Positions 33,263 to 41,993 of a stretch of DNA of 64,000 nucleotides are shown piece by piece (within the stretch, counting starts at the first letter, position 1; every line of letters begins with the position of its first letter). A model generated the notes under the pieces. The model was not told where the DNA came from. It did not search any database and worked only from the letters and a program-made list of their open reading frames with translations. Both the position numbers and the translations under genes were made by a program. Where the stretch lies: the NCBI RefSeq assembly GCF_023516615.1, contig NZ_JAMGBF010000008.1:21666-85665 (forward strand), given 5' to 3'. This stretch comes from Streptomyces panaciradicis. GTDB taxonomy: Bacteria; Actinomycetota; Actinomycetes; Streptomycetales; Streptomycetaceae.

Positions 33263-34237
33263 TTGAGCAGCGTACGAGGCAAGAAGATCCTGGTCACCGG
33301 GGGAGCGGGCACCATCGGCTCCAACCTGGTGGACCTCCTGGCCGAGGGCGGCGCCCGCGAGATCGTCGTGCTCGACAACTTCGTGCGCGGACGGCGGGCC
33401 AACCTCGCCAAGGCCCTGCCCAGCGGCGTCGTGGAGGTCGTCGAGGGCGACGTCCGGGACGCCGGGACCGTACGGAAGGTCACCGAGGGCGCCGACCTGG
33501 TCTTCCACCTGGCCGCGATCCGCATCACCCAGTGCGCGGAGGAGCCCCGGCTCGCCAACGAGGTGCTCGTCGACGGCACGTTCAACGTCCTGGAGGCGGC
33601 GGCCGAGGCCGGCGTCGGCAAGGTCGTCGCCTCCTCCTCGGCCTCGGTGTACGGCATGGCCGAGGAGTTCCCGACGACCGAGCGCCACCACCCGTACAAC
33701 AACGACACCTTCTACGGCGCGGCCAAGGCCTTCAACGAGGGCATGCTGCGCAGCTTCCACGCCATGTACGGCCTGGACTACGTGGCCCTGCGCTACTTCA
33801 ACGTCTACGGCCCCCGCATGGACATCCACGGCCTGTACACCGAGGTCCTCATCCGCTGGATGGAGCGCATCGAGGCGGGCGAGGCGCCGCTGATCCTCGG
33901 CGACGGCACGCAGACCATGGACTTCGTCGACGTCCGCGACATCGCGCGCGCCAACGTCCTCGCGGCGGAGTCGGATCTCACCGACGAGGTCTTCAACATC
34001 GCCAGCGGCACGGAGACTTCCCTCAAGGAACTCGCCGAGGGCCTGCTGGAGGCGATGGGCGCCCACGGCCTGGAGCCCGAGCACGGGCCCGCCCGCGCGG
34101 TCAACGGCGTGGTCCGGCGCCTCGCCGACACCTCCCACGCCGCCGAACGCCTCGGCTTCACCGCGCGGATCGACCTGCGGACGGGCCTCAGAGACCTGGT
34201 CGAGTGGTGGCGCGCGGAGCGGGAGGCCGCCCGGTGA
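33263..34237 (+). CDS. NAD-dependent sugar epimerase/dehydratase (extended SDR)
   Basis: 324 residues. NAD-binding GGAGTIG (13-19), Ser/Thr in SSSASVYG and the catalytic Tyr151/Lys155 (YGAAK) identify an extended SDR acting on a nucleotide sugar. RYFNVYGPRMD is typical of UDP-hexose 4-epimerases, so a WbpP/GalE-like reaction is most likely; 4,6-dehydratase is less likely because the TDE motif is missing. The start is TTG 33263, preceded by GAGAGG; no ATG or GTG lies nearby in frame. It overlaps the next gene as GTGA. Confidence 0.88.
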   Translation: MSSVRGKKILVTGGAGTIGSNLVDLLAEGGAREIVVLDNFVRGRRANLAKALPSGVVEVVEGDVRDAGTVRKVTEGADLVFHLAAIRITQCAEEPRLANEVLVDGTFNVLEAAAEAGVGKVVASSSASVYGMAEEFPTTERHHPYNNDTFYGAAKAFNEGMLRSFHAMYGLDYVALRYFNVYGPRMDIHGLYTEVLIRWMERIEAGEAPLILGDGTQTMDFVDVRDIARANVLAAESDLTDEVFNIASGTETSLKELAEGLLEAMGAHGLEPEHGPARAVNGVVRRLADTSHAAERLGFTARIDLRTGLRDLVEWWRAEREAAR

Positions 34238-35373
34238 GCACCGACCGCATCCCGGTGATGATCCCCTGGCTCGGCGAGGAGGAGGCCAAGGCCGCCTCGG
34301 ACGCGGTGCTGTCCGGGTGGGTCGCCCAGGGCCCCCGCGTCGCCGAGTTCGAGCGGGCCTTCGCCGAGCGGGTGGGCGCCGAGCACGGCATCGCCGTCAG
34401 CTCCTGCACGACCGCCCTGCACCTCTGCCTCGTCGCGCTCGGCCTCGGCCCCGGCGACGAGGTCGTGGTCCCCTCGCTGTCGTTCATCGCCACCGCCAAC
34501 GCCGTACGGTACGTCGGCGCCGAGCCGGTGTTCGCCGACGTCGACCTCGCCACCGGCAACCTGACGCCGGCCACCGTGGACGCGGTGCGCACCGCGTCCA
34601 CCCGGGCCGTCCTCGCCGTCCACCAGGGCGGTGTCCCGGCCGACGTGCACGCCCTGCGCGCCGCCTGCGCCGAGTGGGACCTGCCCCTGGTCGAGGACGC
34701 GGCCTGCGCCATCGGCTCCACGGTCGGCGGCAAACCCGTCGGGCACGGCGCGCTGCTCGCCGCCTGGTCCTTCCACCCCCGCAAGGTGGTCACCACCGGC
34801 GAGGGCGGCATGATCACCACCGACGACGCCGACTGGGCGGCCCGGCTGCGCCGGCTGCGCGAGCACGGCATGAACGCCTCGGCGGCCCAGCGCCACGCGA
34901 GCGACAAGCCGGTCCTGGAGAGCTACCTGGAGGTCGGCTTCAACTACCGGATGACCGACATCCAGGCCGCCGTCGGCCTGGTCCAGCTCGGCAAGCTCGA
35001 CACGATGATCGCCCGCCGCCGCGAACTGGGCGCCCGCTACGCCGCGTTGCTCCAGGACATCCCCGGCCTCACCCCCGTACGCGACCCCGAGCACGGGCAG
35101 AGCAACTTCCAGTCCTACTGGGTGCTGCTGGAAGAGGACTTCCCCGTCGGCCGGGACGATCTCCTCGCCGCGCTCGCCGCCGCCGGCGTCTCCGCCCGGC
35201 GCGGGATCATGGCCGCCCACCTCGAACCCGCCTACGCGGACCACCCGAGCGCACCGCTGCCGGTCACCGAACGCCTCACCGGCGACTCGCTGATCCTGCC
35301 CCTGTTCCACACCATGACCGAGGACCAGCAGGACCGGGTCGTGGCCGTCCTGCGCGAACAGGCGCGAAGATGA
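34234..35373 (+). CDS. DegT/DnrJ/EryC1/StrS-family PLP sugar aminotransferase 1
   Basis: 379 residues. Lys184 in FHPRKVVTTGEGG is the PLP Schiff-base lysine; VEDAACAIGS carries the pyridine-contacting Asp. GFNYRMTDIQAAVGLVQL is a hallmark of sugar aminotransferases. It transfers an amino group to a keto-sugar nucleotide. GTG 34234 overlaps the epimerase stop, and its own stop overlaps the NeuD-like gene, which places it in a four-gene coupled block (33263-37174). Confidence 0.92.
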   Translation: MSTDRIPVMIPWLGEEEAKAASDAVLSGWVAQGPRVAEFERAFAERVGAEHGIAVSSCTTALHLCLVALGLGPGDEVVVPSLSFIATANAVRYVGAEPVFADVDLATGNLTPATVDAVRTASTRAVLAVHQGGVPADVHALRAACAEWDLPLVEDAACAIGSTVGGKPVGHGALLAAWSFHPRKVVTTGEGGMITTDDADWAARLRRLREHGMNASAAQRHASDKPVLESYLEVGFNYRMTDIQAAVGLVQLGKLDTMIARRRELGARYAALLQDIPGLTPVRDPEHGQSNFQSYWVLLEEDFPVGRDDLLAALAAAGVSARRGIMAAHLEPAYADHPSAPLPVTERLTGDSLILPLFHTMTEDQQDRVVAVLREQARR

Positions 35374-36059
35374 CCGGACTTGTCATCATCGGCGCGGGCG
35401 GTTTCGCCCGGGAGACCGCACAGGCCGTACGGGACGCGGGCGGCTTCGAGCTGCTCGGCCACCTGGACGACAAGGCGGCCCTGCACGGCACCGAGGTGGA
35501 CGGCGTCCCCGTCCTCGGCGGCTGCGACCTCATCCACCGGCTGCCCGCGGCCCGGGCCGTGGTCTGCGTCGGCAACCCCCGGGACTACGCGGCCCGGGCC
35601 CGCCTGGTCCGCAGGCTCGCCCTGCCCGCGGACCGCTACGCCACCGTGATCCACCCGACGGCGTCGGTGGCCCGCTCGTCCCGGGTCGGCCCCGGCTCGG
35701 TGCTGCTCGCGCACTGCGCGCTGACCGCCGCCGTCCGGGTGGGCGCGCACGTCGCCGTGATGCCGCAGGTCGTCCTCACCCACGACGACGTGGTCGAGGA
35801 CTTCGCGACGCTCGCCTCCGGGGTACGCCTGGGCGGCGGCGCGCGGCTGGAGCGGGGGGCCTATGTGGGCTCCGGCGCGCTGGTCAGGGAGGGCACGACG
35901 GTCGGCGCCTGGTCGCTGATCGGGATGGGCAGTGCCGTGCTCGGCGACGTTCCGCCGGGCGAGGTCTGGGTGGGGAGCCCGGCCCGGCGGCTGCGCGCGG
36001 CGGAGGGGCCCGCGCTCGACGAACTCGCAGTACCGACAGTGGGGGGACCGCTGACATGA
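35370..36059 (+). CDS. NeuD-like sugar O/N-acyltransferase (PglD family)
   Basis: 229 residues. A short Rossmann-like start (VIIGAGGFARETAQAV) is followed by left-handed beta-helix hexapeptide repeats (about 95-215; VIHPTASVARSSRVGPGS, then VGAHVAVMPQVVLTHD). The His in LTHDDVVED is the likely general base of PglD/NeuD acetyltransferases, which acylate amino sugars with acetyl-CoA. Both flanking genes encode PLP aminotransferases, and both junctions overlap by four bases, so it probably acylates an amino sugar made by one of them. Confidence 0.9.
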   Translation: MTGLVIIGAGGFARETAQAVRDAGGFELLGHLDDKAALHGTEVDGVPVLGGCDLIHRLPAARAVVCVGNPRDYAARARLVRRLALPADRYATVIHPTASVARSSRVGPGSVLLAHCALTAAVRVGAHVAVMPQVVLTHDDVVEDFATLASGVRLGGGARLERGAYVGSGALVREGTTVGAWSLIGMGSAVLGDVPPGEVWVGSPARRLRAAEGPALDELAVPTVGGPLT

Positions 36060-37174
36060 ACCAGATTCCGCTTGTCGACCTCAAGGCGGCCCATGAGGAG
36101 GTCGCCGACGAGGTACGGGCCGGATTCGACCGGGTCCTGGCGAACACCGCGTTCGTCGGCGGCGAGGAGGTCCGCCGATTCGAGCGCGAGTACGCCGCGT
36201 TCGGCGGCGTCACGCACTGCGTGGGCGTAGCCAACGGCACCGACGCCGTCGAACTCGCCCTGCGCGCGAGCGGAGTCGGCCCCGGCGACGAGGTCGTGGT
36301 GCCCGCCAACACCTTCATCGCCACCGCCGGCGCCGTGGCGAGGATCGGCGCCCGCCCGGTCCTGGCCGACTGCCTGCCCGGCAGCCATCTCCTCGACCCG
36401 CAGGCGGCGCTGGACGCGGTCGGCCCGGCCACCCGCGCCGTCGTCCCCGTGCACCTGTACGGCCAGATGGCCGACGTGACGGCCCTGACCGACCGACTGC
36501 CGGACCGCGTGACGGTGGTGGAGGACGCCGCCCAGTGCCAGGGCGCCACCCGCGACGGCCGTGCGCCGGGCAGCGGCGGCATCGCGGCCACCAGCTTCTA
36601 CCCGGGCAAGAACCTCGGCGCCTACGGCGACGCGGGCGCCGTGCTCACCGACGACGAGGAACGCGCCGGGCTGGTGCGGGCGATCGCCAACCACGGCGGA
36701 GTCGCCAAGTACCGCCACGACGTAGCCGGGTTCAACAGCCGGCTGGACGGGCTGCAGGCCGTCGTCCTGCGGGCCAAGCTGGCGCGGCTGGCCGACGGCA
36801 ACGCGGCCCGCCGGGCGGCCGCCGCCCGCTACGACGAGCTGCTCGCCCACCTGGCCGACGCCGGCCGGGTCGTCCTGCCGGTGACCGCGCCGGGCAACGT
36901 CCACGTCTGGCACCTGTACGTCGTCCAGGTCGTCGGCGCCGACCGGGACGACATCGTCGGCAAGCTCAACGCGGAGGGCATCGGCGCGGGCGTGCACTAC
37001 CCCGCCCCGGTCCACCTCACGCCCGCGTACCGCCATCTCGGCCACCGCCGGGGCGACTTCCCGAACGCGGAGCAGGCAGCGGACCGCATCCTCTCGCTGC
37101 CGCTCTACCCGCAGATCACGCCCGAGCAGCAGCAGCGGGTCGTCGACGCGCTCGCCGACGCGCTCGGCATCTGA
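36056..37174 (+). CDS. DegT/DnrJ/EryC1/StrS-family PLP sugar aminotransferase 2 (WbpE/FdtB-like)
   Basis: 372 residues. Lys185 in FYPGKNLGAYGD is the PLP lysine. GVANGTDAVELALRA, VVEDAAQCQGA and GFNSRLDGLQA are conserved. The IPLVDLKAAHEEV beginning and the GKNLGAYGDAG loop are those of 3-aminotransferases such as WbpE, FdtB and QdtB, so amination at C3 of a 3-keto sugar is favoured. Start ATG 36056 overlaps the acyltransferase stop. It is the best partner for the Gfo/Idh dehydrogenase at 32143. Confidence 0.92.
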   Translation: MNQIPLVDLKAAHEEVADEVRAGFDRVLANTAFVGGEEVRRFEREYAAFGGVTHCVGVANGTDAVELALRASGVGPGDEVVVPANTFIATAGAVARIGARPVLADCLPGSHLLDPQAALDAVGPATRAVVPVHLYGQMADVTALTDRLPDRVTVVEDAAQCQGATRDGRAPGSGGIAATSFYPGKNLGAYGDAGAVLTDDEERAGLVRAIANHGGVAKYRHDVAGFNSRLDGLQAVVLRAKLARLADGNAARRAAAARYDELLAHLADAGRVVLPVTAPGNVHVWHLYVVQVVGADRDDIVGKLNAEGIGAGVHYPAPVHLTPAYRHLGHRRGDFPNAEQAADRILSLPLYPQITPEQQQRVVDALADALGI

Positions 37175-37194
37175 CCGCCCCCCACGCCTTACCG

Positions 37195-37210
37195 CCGGCC
37201 CGCGGGCCGG
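37195..37210. terminator. Perfect 16-base palindrome CCGGCCCG-CGGGCCGG
   Basis: Lies in the 64-base gap between aminotransferase 2 and the large secreted protein. It may attenuate read-through or separate the two transcripts; no T-tract. Confidence 0.4.
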
Positions 37211-37238
37211 TCCTGCACAGCACCGCTGAGAGGTACGC

Positions 37239-40200
37239 ATGAAAAGATGGAGCAGACGGATCAGAGGCGGTCGCCTCGCCGTCATAGCGGCATTGATACT
37301 GGCGGTGCTCCCGCTGGCCGGGTCCGCCCAGGCGGCATCCGACCCCTGCGGGTCGGGCTCCAACGCCGTCGTCTGCGAGAACTCCAAGACGGGCAGCCCG
37401 AAGTCCGACTGGTTCTCGCCCAACGCCTACGGTGACATCAAGGGCTTCACCACCAAGGAGAGCGTCCAGGCGGGCGACACCGTCCAGTTCAAGGTCCAGT
37501 CGCCGGTGTCGTACAACATCCAGATCTACCGGCTGGGCTGGTACGGCGGCGACGGCGCCCGGCAGATGTCGACCGCGGCCCAGGCCGCCCAGACCTACCC
37601 CGCCAACTACACCTCCAAGGCCGCCGGTTGCACCACCAAGAGCAGCACCGGCCTGGTCGACTGCGGCAACTGGCCGGTGACCGCGACCTGGACCGTGCCC
37701 AGCGACGCCGTGTCCGGCCTGTACATCGCCAACATCACGCAGACCGACGGCGACGGCCTGATGCCATACCCGTTCGTGGTGCGCAACGACGCCAGCACCT
37801 CCGACATCGTCGTGCAGACCAGTGACCAGACCTGGCAGGCGTACAACGACTACGGCGGCCAGGACCTGTACGGCGGCACCGGGCCCGCGCCCGACGGCCG
37901 CGCCTACGAGGTCAGCTACAACCGTCCGCTGGACATCGGCGGCGACAACGGCATCTACGGCTCCGAGTACATGATGCTGTCCTGGCTGGAGCGCAACGGC
38001 TACGACGTCAGCTACACCTCCGGGGTGCAGGTGTCGTCCTCGGGCGGCGCCACCCTGCTGAAGAAGCACAAGGTGTACATGTCGTCCGGCCATGACGAGT
38101 ACTGGACGCAGAGCCAGTACTCCAACGTCCTGGCGGCCCGCAAGGCCGGTGTGCGGGAGGCCTTCTTCAGCGGCAACGAGGTGTTCTGGAAGACGCGGCT
38201 CGCGCCGAGCATCGACGGCACGAGCACGGCCGACCGCACCCTGGTCTGCTACAAGATGACCAAGATGGCGCAGAACAACGGGATCGCCGACCCCAGCGGG
38301 GTGTGGACCGGCACCTGGATGGACCCGGCCAGCACCGACTACGGCCAGACCTACCAGCCGCCGAACATCCTCACCGGCTCCATGTTCACGGTGAACGGCT
38401 ACCGCGCCGACGCCATCACCGTCCCCGGCTCGTACGGCAAGAACCGCATCTGGCGCAACACCTCCATCGCGAACCTCACCTCCGGCCAGACCGCCACCTT
38501 CCCGACGGGCACCCTCGGCTACGAGTGGGACAGCGACCTCGACAACAGCACCCGGCCCGCCGGCGCGATCGACGTGTCGTCCACGACCGTCGACATCAAC
38601 GACGGCAAGCTCCGCCAGGACTGGGGCAACCTCTACGGCAACGGCACCGCGACGCACAACCTCGTCGAGTTCCGCGACCAGGACTCCGGGGCGCTGGTGT
38701 TCGGCGCGGGGACCGTGCAGTGGTCGTGGGGCCTGACCAACGTCCCCACCTACAACCCCGCCGACACCGTGGTCACCGAGGACTCCCGGATGCAGCAGGC
38801 GACGGTCAACATCCTCGCCGACATGGGCGTCCAGCCGCTGACCCGGCAGAGCAACCTCGTCGCCGGCACGGCCTCCACCGACACCACCGGCCCGTCCGTC
38901 ACCGTGACGAGCCCGTCCTCCGGGGTCACCGTGCCCGCCCTGAAGCCGGTCACCGTCAAGGGCACCGCCAGTGACTCCGGCGGCGTCGTGGCCCGCGTGG
39001 AGGTGTCCACGGACGGCGGCACCACCTGGAAGGCCGCGACCGGCCTGACGTCCTGGAGCTTCAGCTGGACCCCGACCACTCCTGGTCCGGCGTCCGTCAA
39101 GGTCCGCGCGGTCGACGACAGCGTCAACATGGGCGCCGTCACCACCGTCCCGCTGACCGTCGGCCCCCAGGCCTGCCCCTGCACCATCTGGCCGGCCTCC
39201 GCCGTGCCCGGCACCGTCAACGGCGGCGACGGCGGCTCGGTCGAGCTCGGCGTCAAGTTCCGTACCACGGTGGCCGGTTCCATCACCGGGGTCCGCTTCT
39301 ACAAGTCGCCGGTCAACACCGGCACCCACATCGGCAACCTGTGGACGGCGTCCGGCACCCGCCTGGCGACCGGCACCTTCACGGGCGAGACGGCCTCCGG
39401 CTGGCAGCAGCTGAACTTCTCCACCCCGGTCACCGTCAAGGCCAACACCACCTACGTCGCCTCCTACTTCGCCCCCAACGGCGGCTACTCCTACGACACC
39501 ACCTTCGCCTCCGGCGACGCCGGACTGGCCCCGCTGACGGCCCTGAAGTCCGGCACCGACGGCGGCAACGGCGTCTACCACTACGGCTCCAGCAGCGCCT
39601 TCCCGTCCTCGCAGACCTCCGGCAGCAACTACTGGGTCGACGTGGTCCTGGACACCTCGACGGCCAGCACCACGCCGCCGACCGTCACCTCCACCTCGCC
39701 GACCTCCGGGGCGACCGACGCCTCGATCACGGCACCGGTGTCGGCCACCTTCAGCTCGGCCGTCGACACCGACAGCGTGACGTTCACCCTGAAGGACTCC
39801 AGCGGCGCCACCGTGCCCGGAGCCGTCACCTTCCCCGCCTCCAACAAGGCGACCTTCACCCCGTCGACGGAACTGGACCTGCACACCGCGTACACCGCGT
39901 CCGTCCAGGCCTCCGACGTGTGGGGCAACGCCATGGCCGACCCGGTGGCCTGGTCGTTCACCACCAGTTCCACGCCGCCCGCGGTCACCTGCCCCTGCAC
40001 GCTGTGGAGTTCCTCCGCGGTCCCGGCCACTCCCGACATGACCGCCGACCCCAACTCCGTCGAGCTGGGCACCCGGTTCACGTCCTCCGCGGCCGGCTGG
40101 GTCACCGGTGTCACCTTCTACAAGGGCACCGGCAACACGGGCACCCACACCGGCAGCCTGTGGACCGACGACGGCACCCTGCTCGCCAGCGGCACCTTCA

Positions 40201-40841
40201 CGGGCGAGACCGCCTCCGGCTGGCAGACCCTGACCTTCGCCACTCCGGTGGCCATCACCGCGGACACCGGGTACGTCGTCTCCTACCACGCGCCGAACGG
40301 CAACTACGCGGTGGACGGCGGCTACTTCGCGGCGGCCCACAAGTCCTATCCGCTCACGGCCACGGCCGACACCACCACCCACCACAACGGGCTGTACAAG
40401 TACGGCAGCACCTCGGCCTTCCCCAACGGTTCCTACGGATCCTCGAACTACTGGGTGGGCCCGGTCTTCACCGCCGACAACCCGACCGCGTCCCTGGCGT
40501 CGGAGACCGCGGCCTCGGAGGTGACCGCCTCCTCGGTGGCGCACACCGCCGACGCGGCGCACGCCCTCGTCATGGCCGTGCAGAAGAAGGCCCCGGTGGC
40601 GACCGTGAACGCGACCGTGACCGTGCTGAGCGGCTCCAAGGCCGCCCGCAAGCTCCATGTCACGGCCGTCGTCTCCTACAACCGGTCGACGCACAAGGTG
40701 TCCGTGCACCTGTCCTCGCCGCTGCCCGACGGCACCCGGTTCAAGGTCACGGTCACGGCCCGGGACAAGCACCACCACACGGTGAAGTCCCGCAGCTGGA
40801 CGCTGACCGGCAAGACCACGTTCAAGAAGAAGAAGAACTGA
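37239..40841 (+). CDS. Large secreted multidomain protein: N,N-dimethylformamidase-like domain, Ig-like domains, two DUF4082 domains
   Basis: 1200 residues. A signal peptide (about 1-33, ending GSAQA) directs export. Residues about 35-540 resemble the large-subunit C-terminal fold of N,N-dimethylformamidase (YRLGWYGGDGARQM, YMSSGHDEYWTQSQ, AFFSGNEVFWKTR), of unproven activity. An Ig-like domain (about 550-640), DUF4082 copy 1 (about 646-806, opening CPCTIWPASAVPG), a Big_5-like Ig domain (811-911), DUF4082 copy 2 (916-1080, opening CPCTLWSSSAVPA) and a Lys-rich tail follow. It sits between sugar genes and a glycosyltransferase. A cell-surface glycan-binding or processing role is inferred only from position. 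Confidence 0.88.
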   Translation: MKRWSRRIRGGRLAVIAALILAVLPLAGSAQAASDPCGSGSNAVVCENSKTGSPKSDWFSPNAYGDIKGFTTKESVQAGDTVQFKVQSPVSYNIQIYRLGWYGGDGARQMSTAAQAAQTYPANYTSKAAGCTTKSSTGLVDCGNWPVTATWTVPSDAVSGLYIANITQTDGDGLMPYPFVVRNDASTSDIVVQTSDQTWQAYNDYGGQDLYGGTGPAPDGRAYEVSYNRPLDIGGDNGIYGSEYMMLSWLERNGYDVSYTSGVQVSSSGGATLLKKHKVYMSSGHDEYWTQSQYSNVLAARKAGVREAFFSGNEVFWKTRLAPSIDGTSTADRTLVCYKMTKMAQNNGIADPSGVWTGTWMDPASTDYGQTYQPPNILTGSMFTVNGYRADAITVPGSYGKNRIWRNTSIANLTSGQTATFPTGTLGYEWDSDLDNSTRPAGAIDVSSTTVDINDGKLRQDWGNLYGNGTATHNLVEFRDQDSGALVFGAGTVQWSWGLTNVPTYNPADTVVTEDSRMQQATVNILADMGVQPLTRQSNLVAGTASTDTTGPSVTVTSPSSGVTVPALKPVTVKGTASDSGGVVARVEVSTDGGTTWKAATGLTSWSFSWTPTTPGPASVKVRAVDDSVNMGAVTTVPLTVGPQACPCTIWPASAVPGTVNGGDGGSVELGVKFRTTVAGSITGVRFYKSPVNTGTHIGNLWTASGTRLATGTFTGETASGWQQLNFSTPVTVKANTTYVASYFAPNGGYSYDTTFASGDAGLAPLTALKSGTDGGNGVYHYGSSSAFPSSQTSGSNYWVDVVLDTSTASTTPPTVTSTSPTSGATDASITAPVSATFSSAVDTDSVTFTLKDSSGATVPGAVTFPASNKATFTPSTELDLHTAYTASVQASDVWGNAMADPVAWSFTTSSTPPAVTCPCTLWSSSAVPATPDMTADPNSVELGTRFTSSAAGWVTGVTFYKGTGNTGTHTGSLWTDDGTLLASGTFTGETASGWQTLTFATPVAITADTGYVVSYHAPNGNYAVDGGYFAAAHKSYPLTATADTTTHHNGLYKYGSTSAFPNGSYGSSNYWVGPVFTADNPTASLASETAASEVTASSVAHTADAAHALVMAVQKKAPVATVNATVTVLSGSKAARKLHVTAVVSYNRSTHKVSVHLSSPLPDGTRFKVTVTARDKHHHTVKSRSWTLTGKTTFKKKKN
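39373..39408 (+). repeat. DUF4082 repeat unit, copy 1 core
   Basis: This 36-base segment, encoding GTFTGETASGWQ, is repeated at 40191-40226 with a single base change (35/36), marking recent duplication of the DUF4082 domain inside one gene. Confidence 0.85.
40191..40226 (+). repeat. DUF4082 repeat unit, copy 2 core
   Basis: Second copy of the GTFTGETASGWQ-coding segment, 818 bases after the first, differing at one synonymous position. Confidence 0.85.
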
Positions 40842-40874
40842 CGGAGCCGGCACCGACCCGTCCCCACACACCGT

Positions 40875-40907
40875 CGGTGGTCCGCGCCAGCACGGCGCGG
40901 ACCACCG
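40875..40907 (+). terminator. Strong hairpin terminator after the secreted multidomain gene
   Basis: GGTGGTCCGCGCC (40876-40888), five-base loop, GGCGCGGACCACC (40894-40906): a perfect thirteen-base stem, extended by one C-G pair. It lies 34 bases after the stop and 23 before the next start. Confidence 0.75.
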
Positions 40908-40929
40908 GCGGGGATTGGCTTCCCCACCG

Positions 40930-41976
40930 ATGAGCAGCGTCAGTGTTGTGATCCCCTGCTACAAGTACGGGCACTTCCTCGCCGACTGCGTGAGCAGCGT
41001 CCTGGACGAGCAGGACGGCGTTGACGTCCGCGTCCTCATCATCGACGACGCCTCGCCCGACGACTCGGCGGAGGTGGCGCGGAAACTCGCCGCCGCCGAC
41101 CCGCGGATCGAGGTCCACGTCCACGAGACCAACAAGGGCCACATCGCCACCTACAACGAGGGCCTCCTGGAGTGGGCCGACGGCGACTACGTGGCCCTGC
41201 TGTCCGCCGACGACCGGCTGGTCCCCGGCGCGCTCGTCCGGGCCGCCCGGCTTCTGGACGCCCACCCCGAGGCCGGGTTCGCCTACGGCCGGCCCCTGCG
41301 CTTCCAGCACGGCGGACCGCTGCCCAAGGCCCGGACACGCGGCACCGGTTCGGTCGTCTACCCCGGCCAGTGGTGGCTGGAGCGCCGCTTCCGCGAGGGC
41401 ACCGGCTGCATCACCTCGCCGGAGGTCGTCGTGCGCACCGGGCTCCAGCGGAAGGTCGGCGGCTACGACCCCGCCCTGCCGCACGCCGGCGACATCGAGA
41501 TGTGGATGCGGCTGGCCGCCCACGCCGACGTCGGCTACGTCCGCGGCGCCGACCAGGCCTTCTACCGCGTCCACGGCAACAACATGTCCACCGTCGACTT
41601 CGGCGGCCAGCTGGACGACCTGCGCCAGCGCCTGGTGGCCTTCGACTCGGTGCTCACCAAGTGCGCCGACCGGCTGCCGCACGCCGACCGCCTCGCCGAC
41701 CAGGTCCACACCCGCCTCGCCCGCTACGCCCTGCGCCGCGCCTACCGCGCCTACGACCGGGGCCGCACCGCCGTCGTACCGGTCGACGAGTGCGTCGCGT
41801 TCGCCGAGCAGTGCCTGCCCGGCTACCGCAAGCTGCCCGAGTACCGCGCGCTGCGGCTGCGCAGACGGATCGGGCCGACGGCCATGCCGTACCTGCAGCC
41901 GCTGGTGTGGTCGGCCGTGGCCGAGCGCGGACGGGAGTGGCTGTGGTGGGAGTCCTGGAAGCGCCGCGGTATCTGA
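40930..41976 (+). CDS. Family 2 glycosyltransferase
   Basis: 348 residues. SVSVVIPCYKYGHFLADCVSSV is the classic GT2 opening, split here as SVSVVIPCYKYG and HFLADCVSSV. IIDDASPDDSAEVA and LLSADDRLVPGAL carry the UDP- and metal-binding acids, and GDIEMWMRLAAHADVGYV contains the ED-like catalytic acid. Cytoplasmic, membrane-associated addition of a sugar to the lipid-linked repeat unit is expected. ATG 40930 is preferred over TTG 40915. A hairpin separates it from the secreted-protein gene, so it may have its own promoter. It converges on the Wzz-like gene. Confidence 0.9.
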   Translation: MSSVSVVIPCYKYGHFLADCVSSVLDEQDGVDVRVLIIDDASPDDSAEVARKLAAADPRIEVHVHETNKGHIATYNEGLLEWADGDYVALLSADDRLVPGALVRAARLLDAHPEAGFAYGRPLRFQHGGPLPKARTRGTGSVVYPGQWWLERRFREGTGCITSPEVVVRTGLQRKVGGYDPALPHAGDIEMWMRLAAHADVGYVRGADQAFYRVHGNNMSTVDFGGQLDDLRQRLVAFDSVLTKCADRLPHADRLADQVHTRLARYALRRAYRAYDRGRTAVVPVDECVAFAEQCLPGYRKLPEYRALRLRRRIGPTAMPYLQPLVWSAVAERGREWLWWESWKRRGI

Positions 41977-41993
41977 TGCGCGATCAGTTCAGC

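Noticed and set aside
33263..34237. dTDP-glucose 4,6-dehydratase (RmlB) to match the RmlA-like gene
   Set aside because: The dehydratase TDE motif is missing and the sequence fits UDP-hexose 4-epimerases better.
39373..40226. CRISPR or intergenic repeat
   Set aside because: The two similar segments are coding parts of duplicated DUF4082 domains, with no spacer array.
37116..40871. Very long open frame antisense to the secreted multidomain gene
   Set aside because: Its translation is low-complexity Gly/Val/Arg/Asp-rich, a shadow of the GC-biased plus-strand codons; the plus strand has a signal peptide and recognisable domains.
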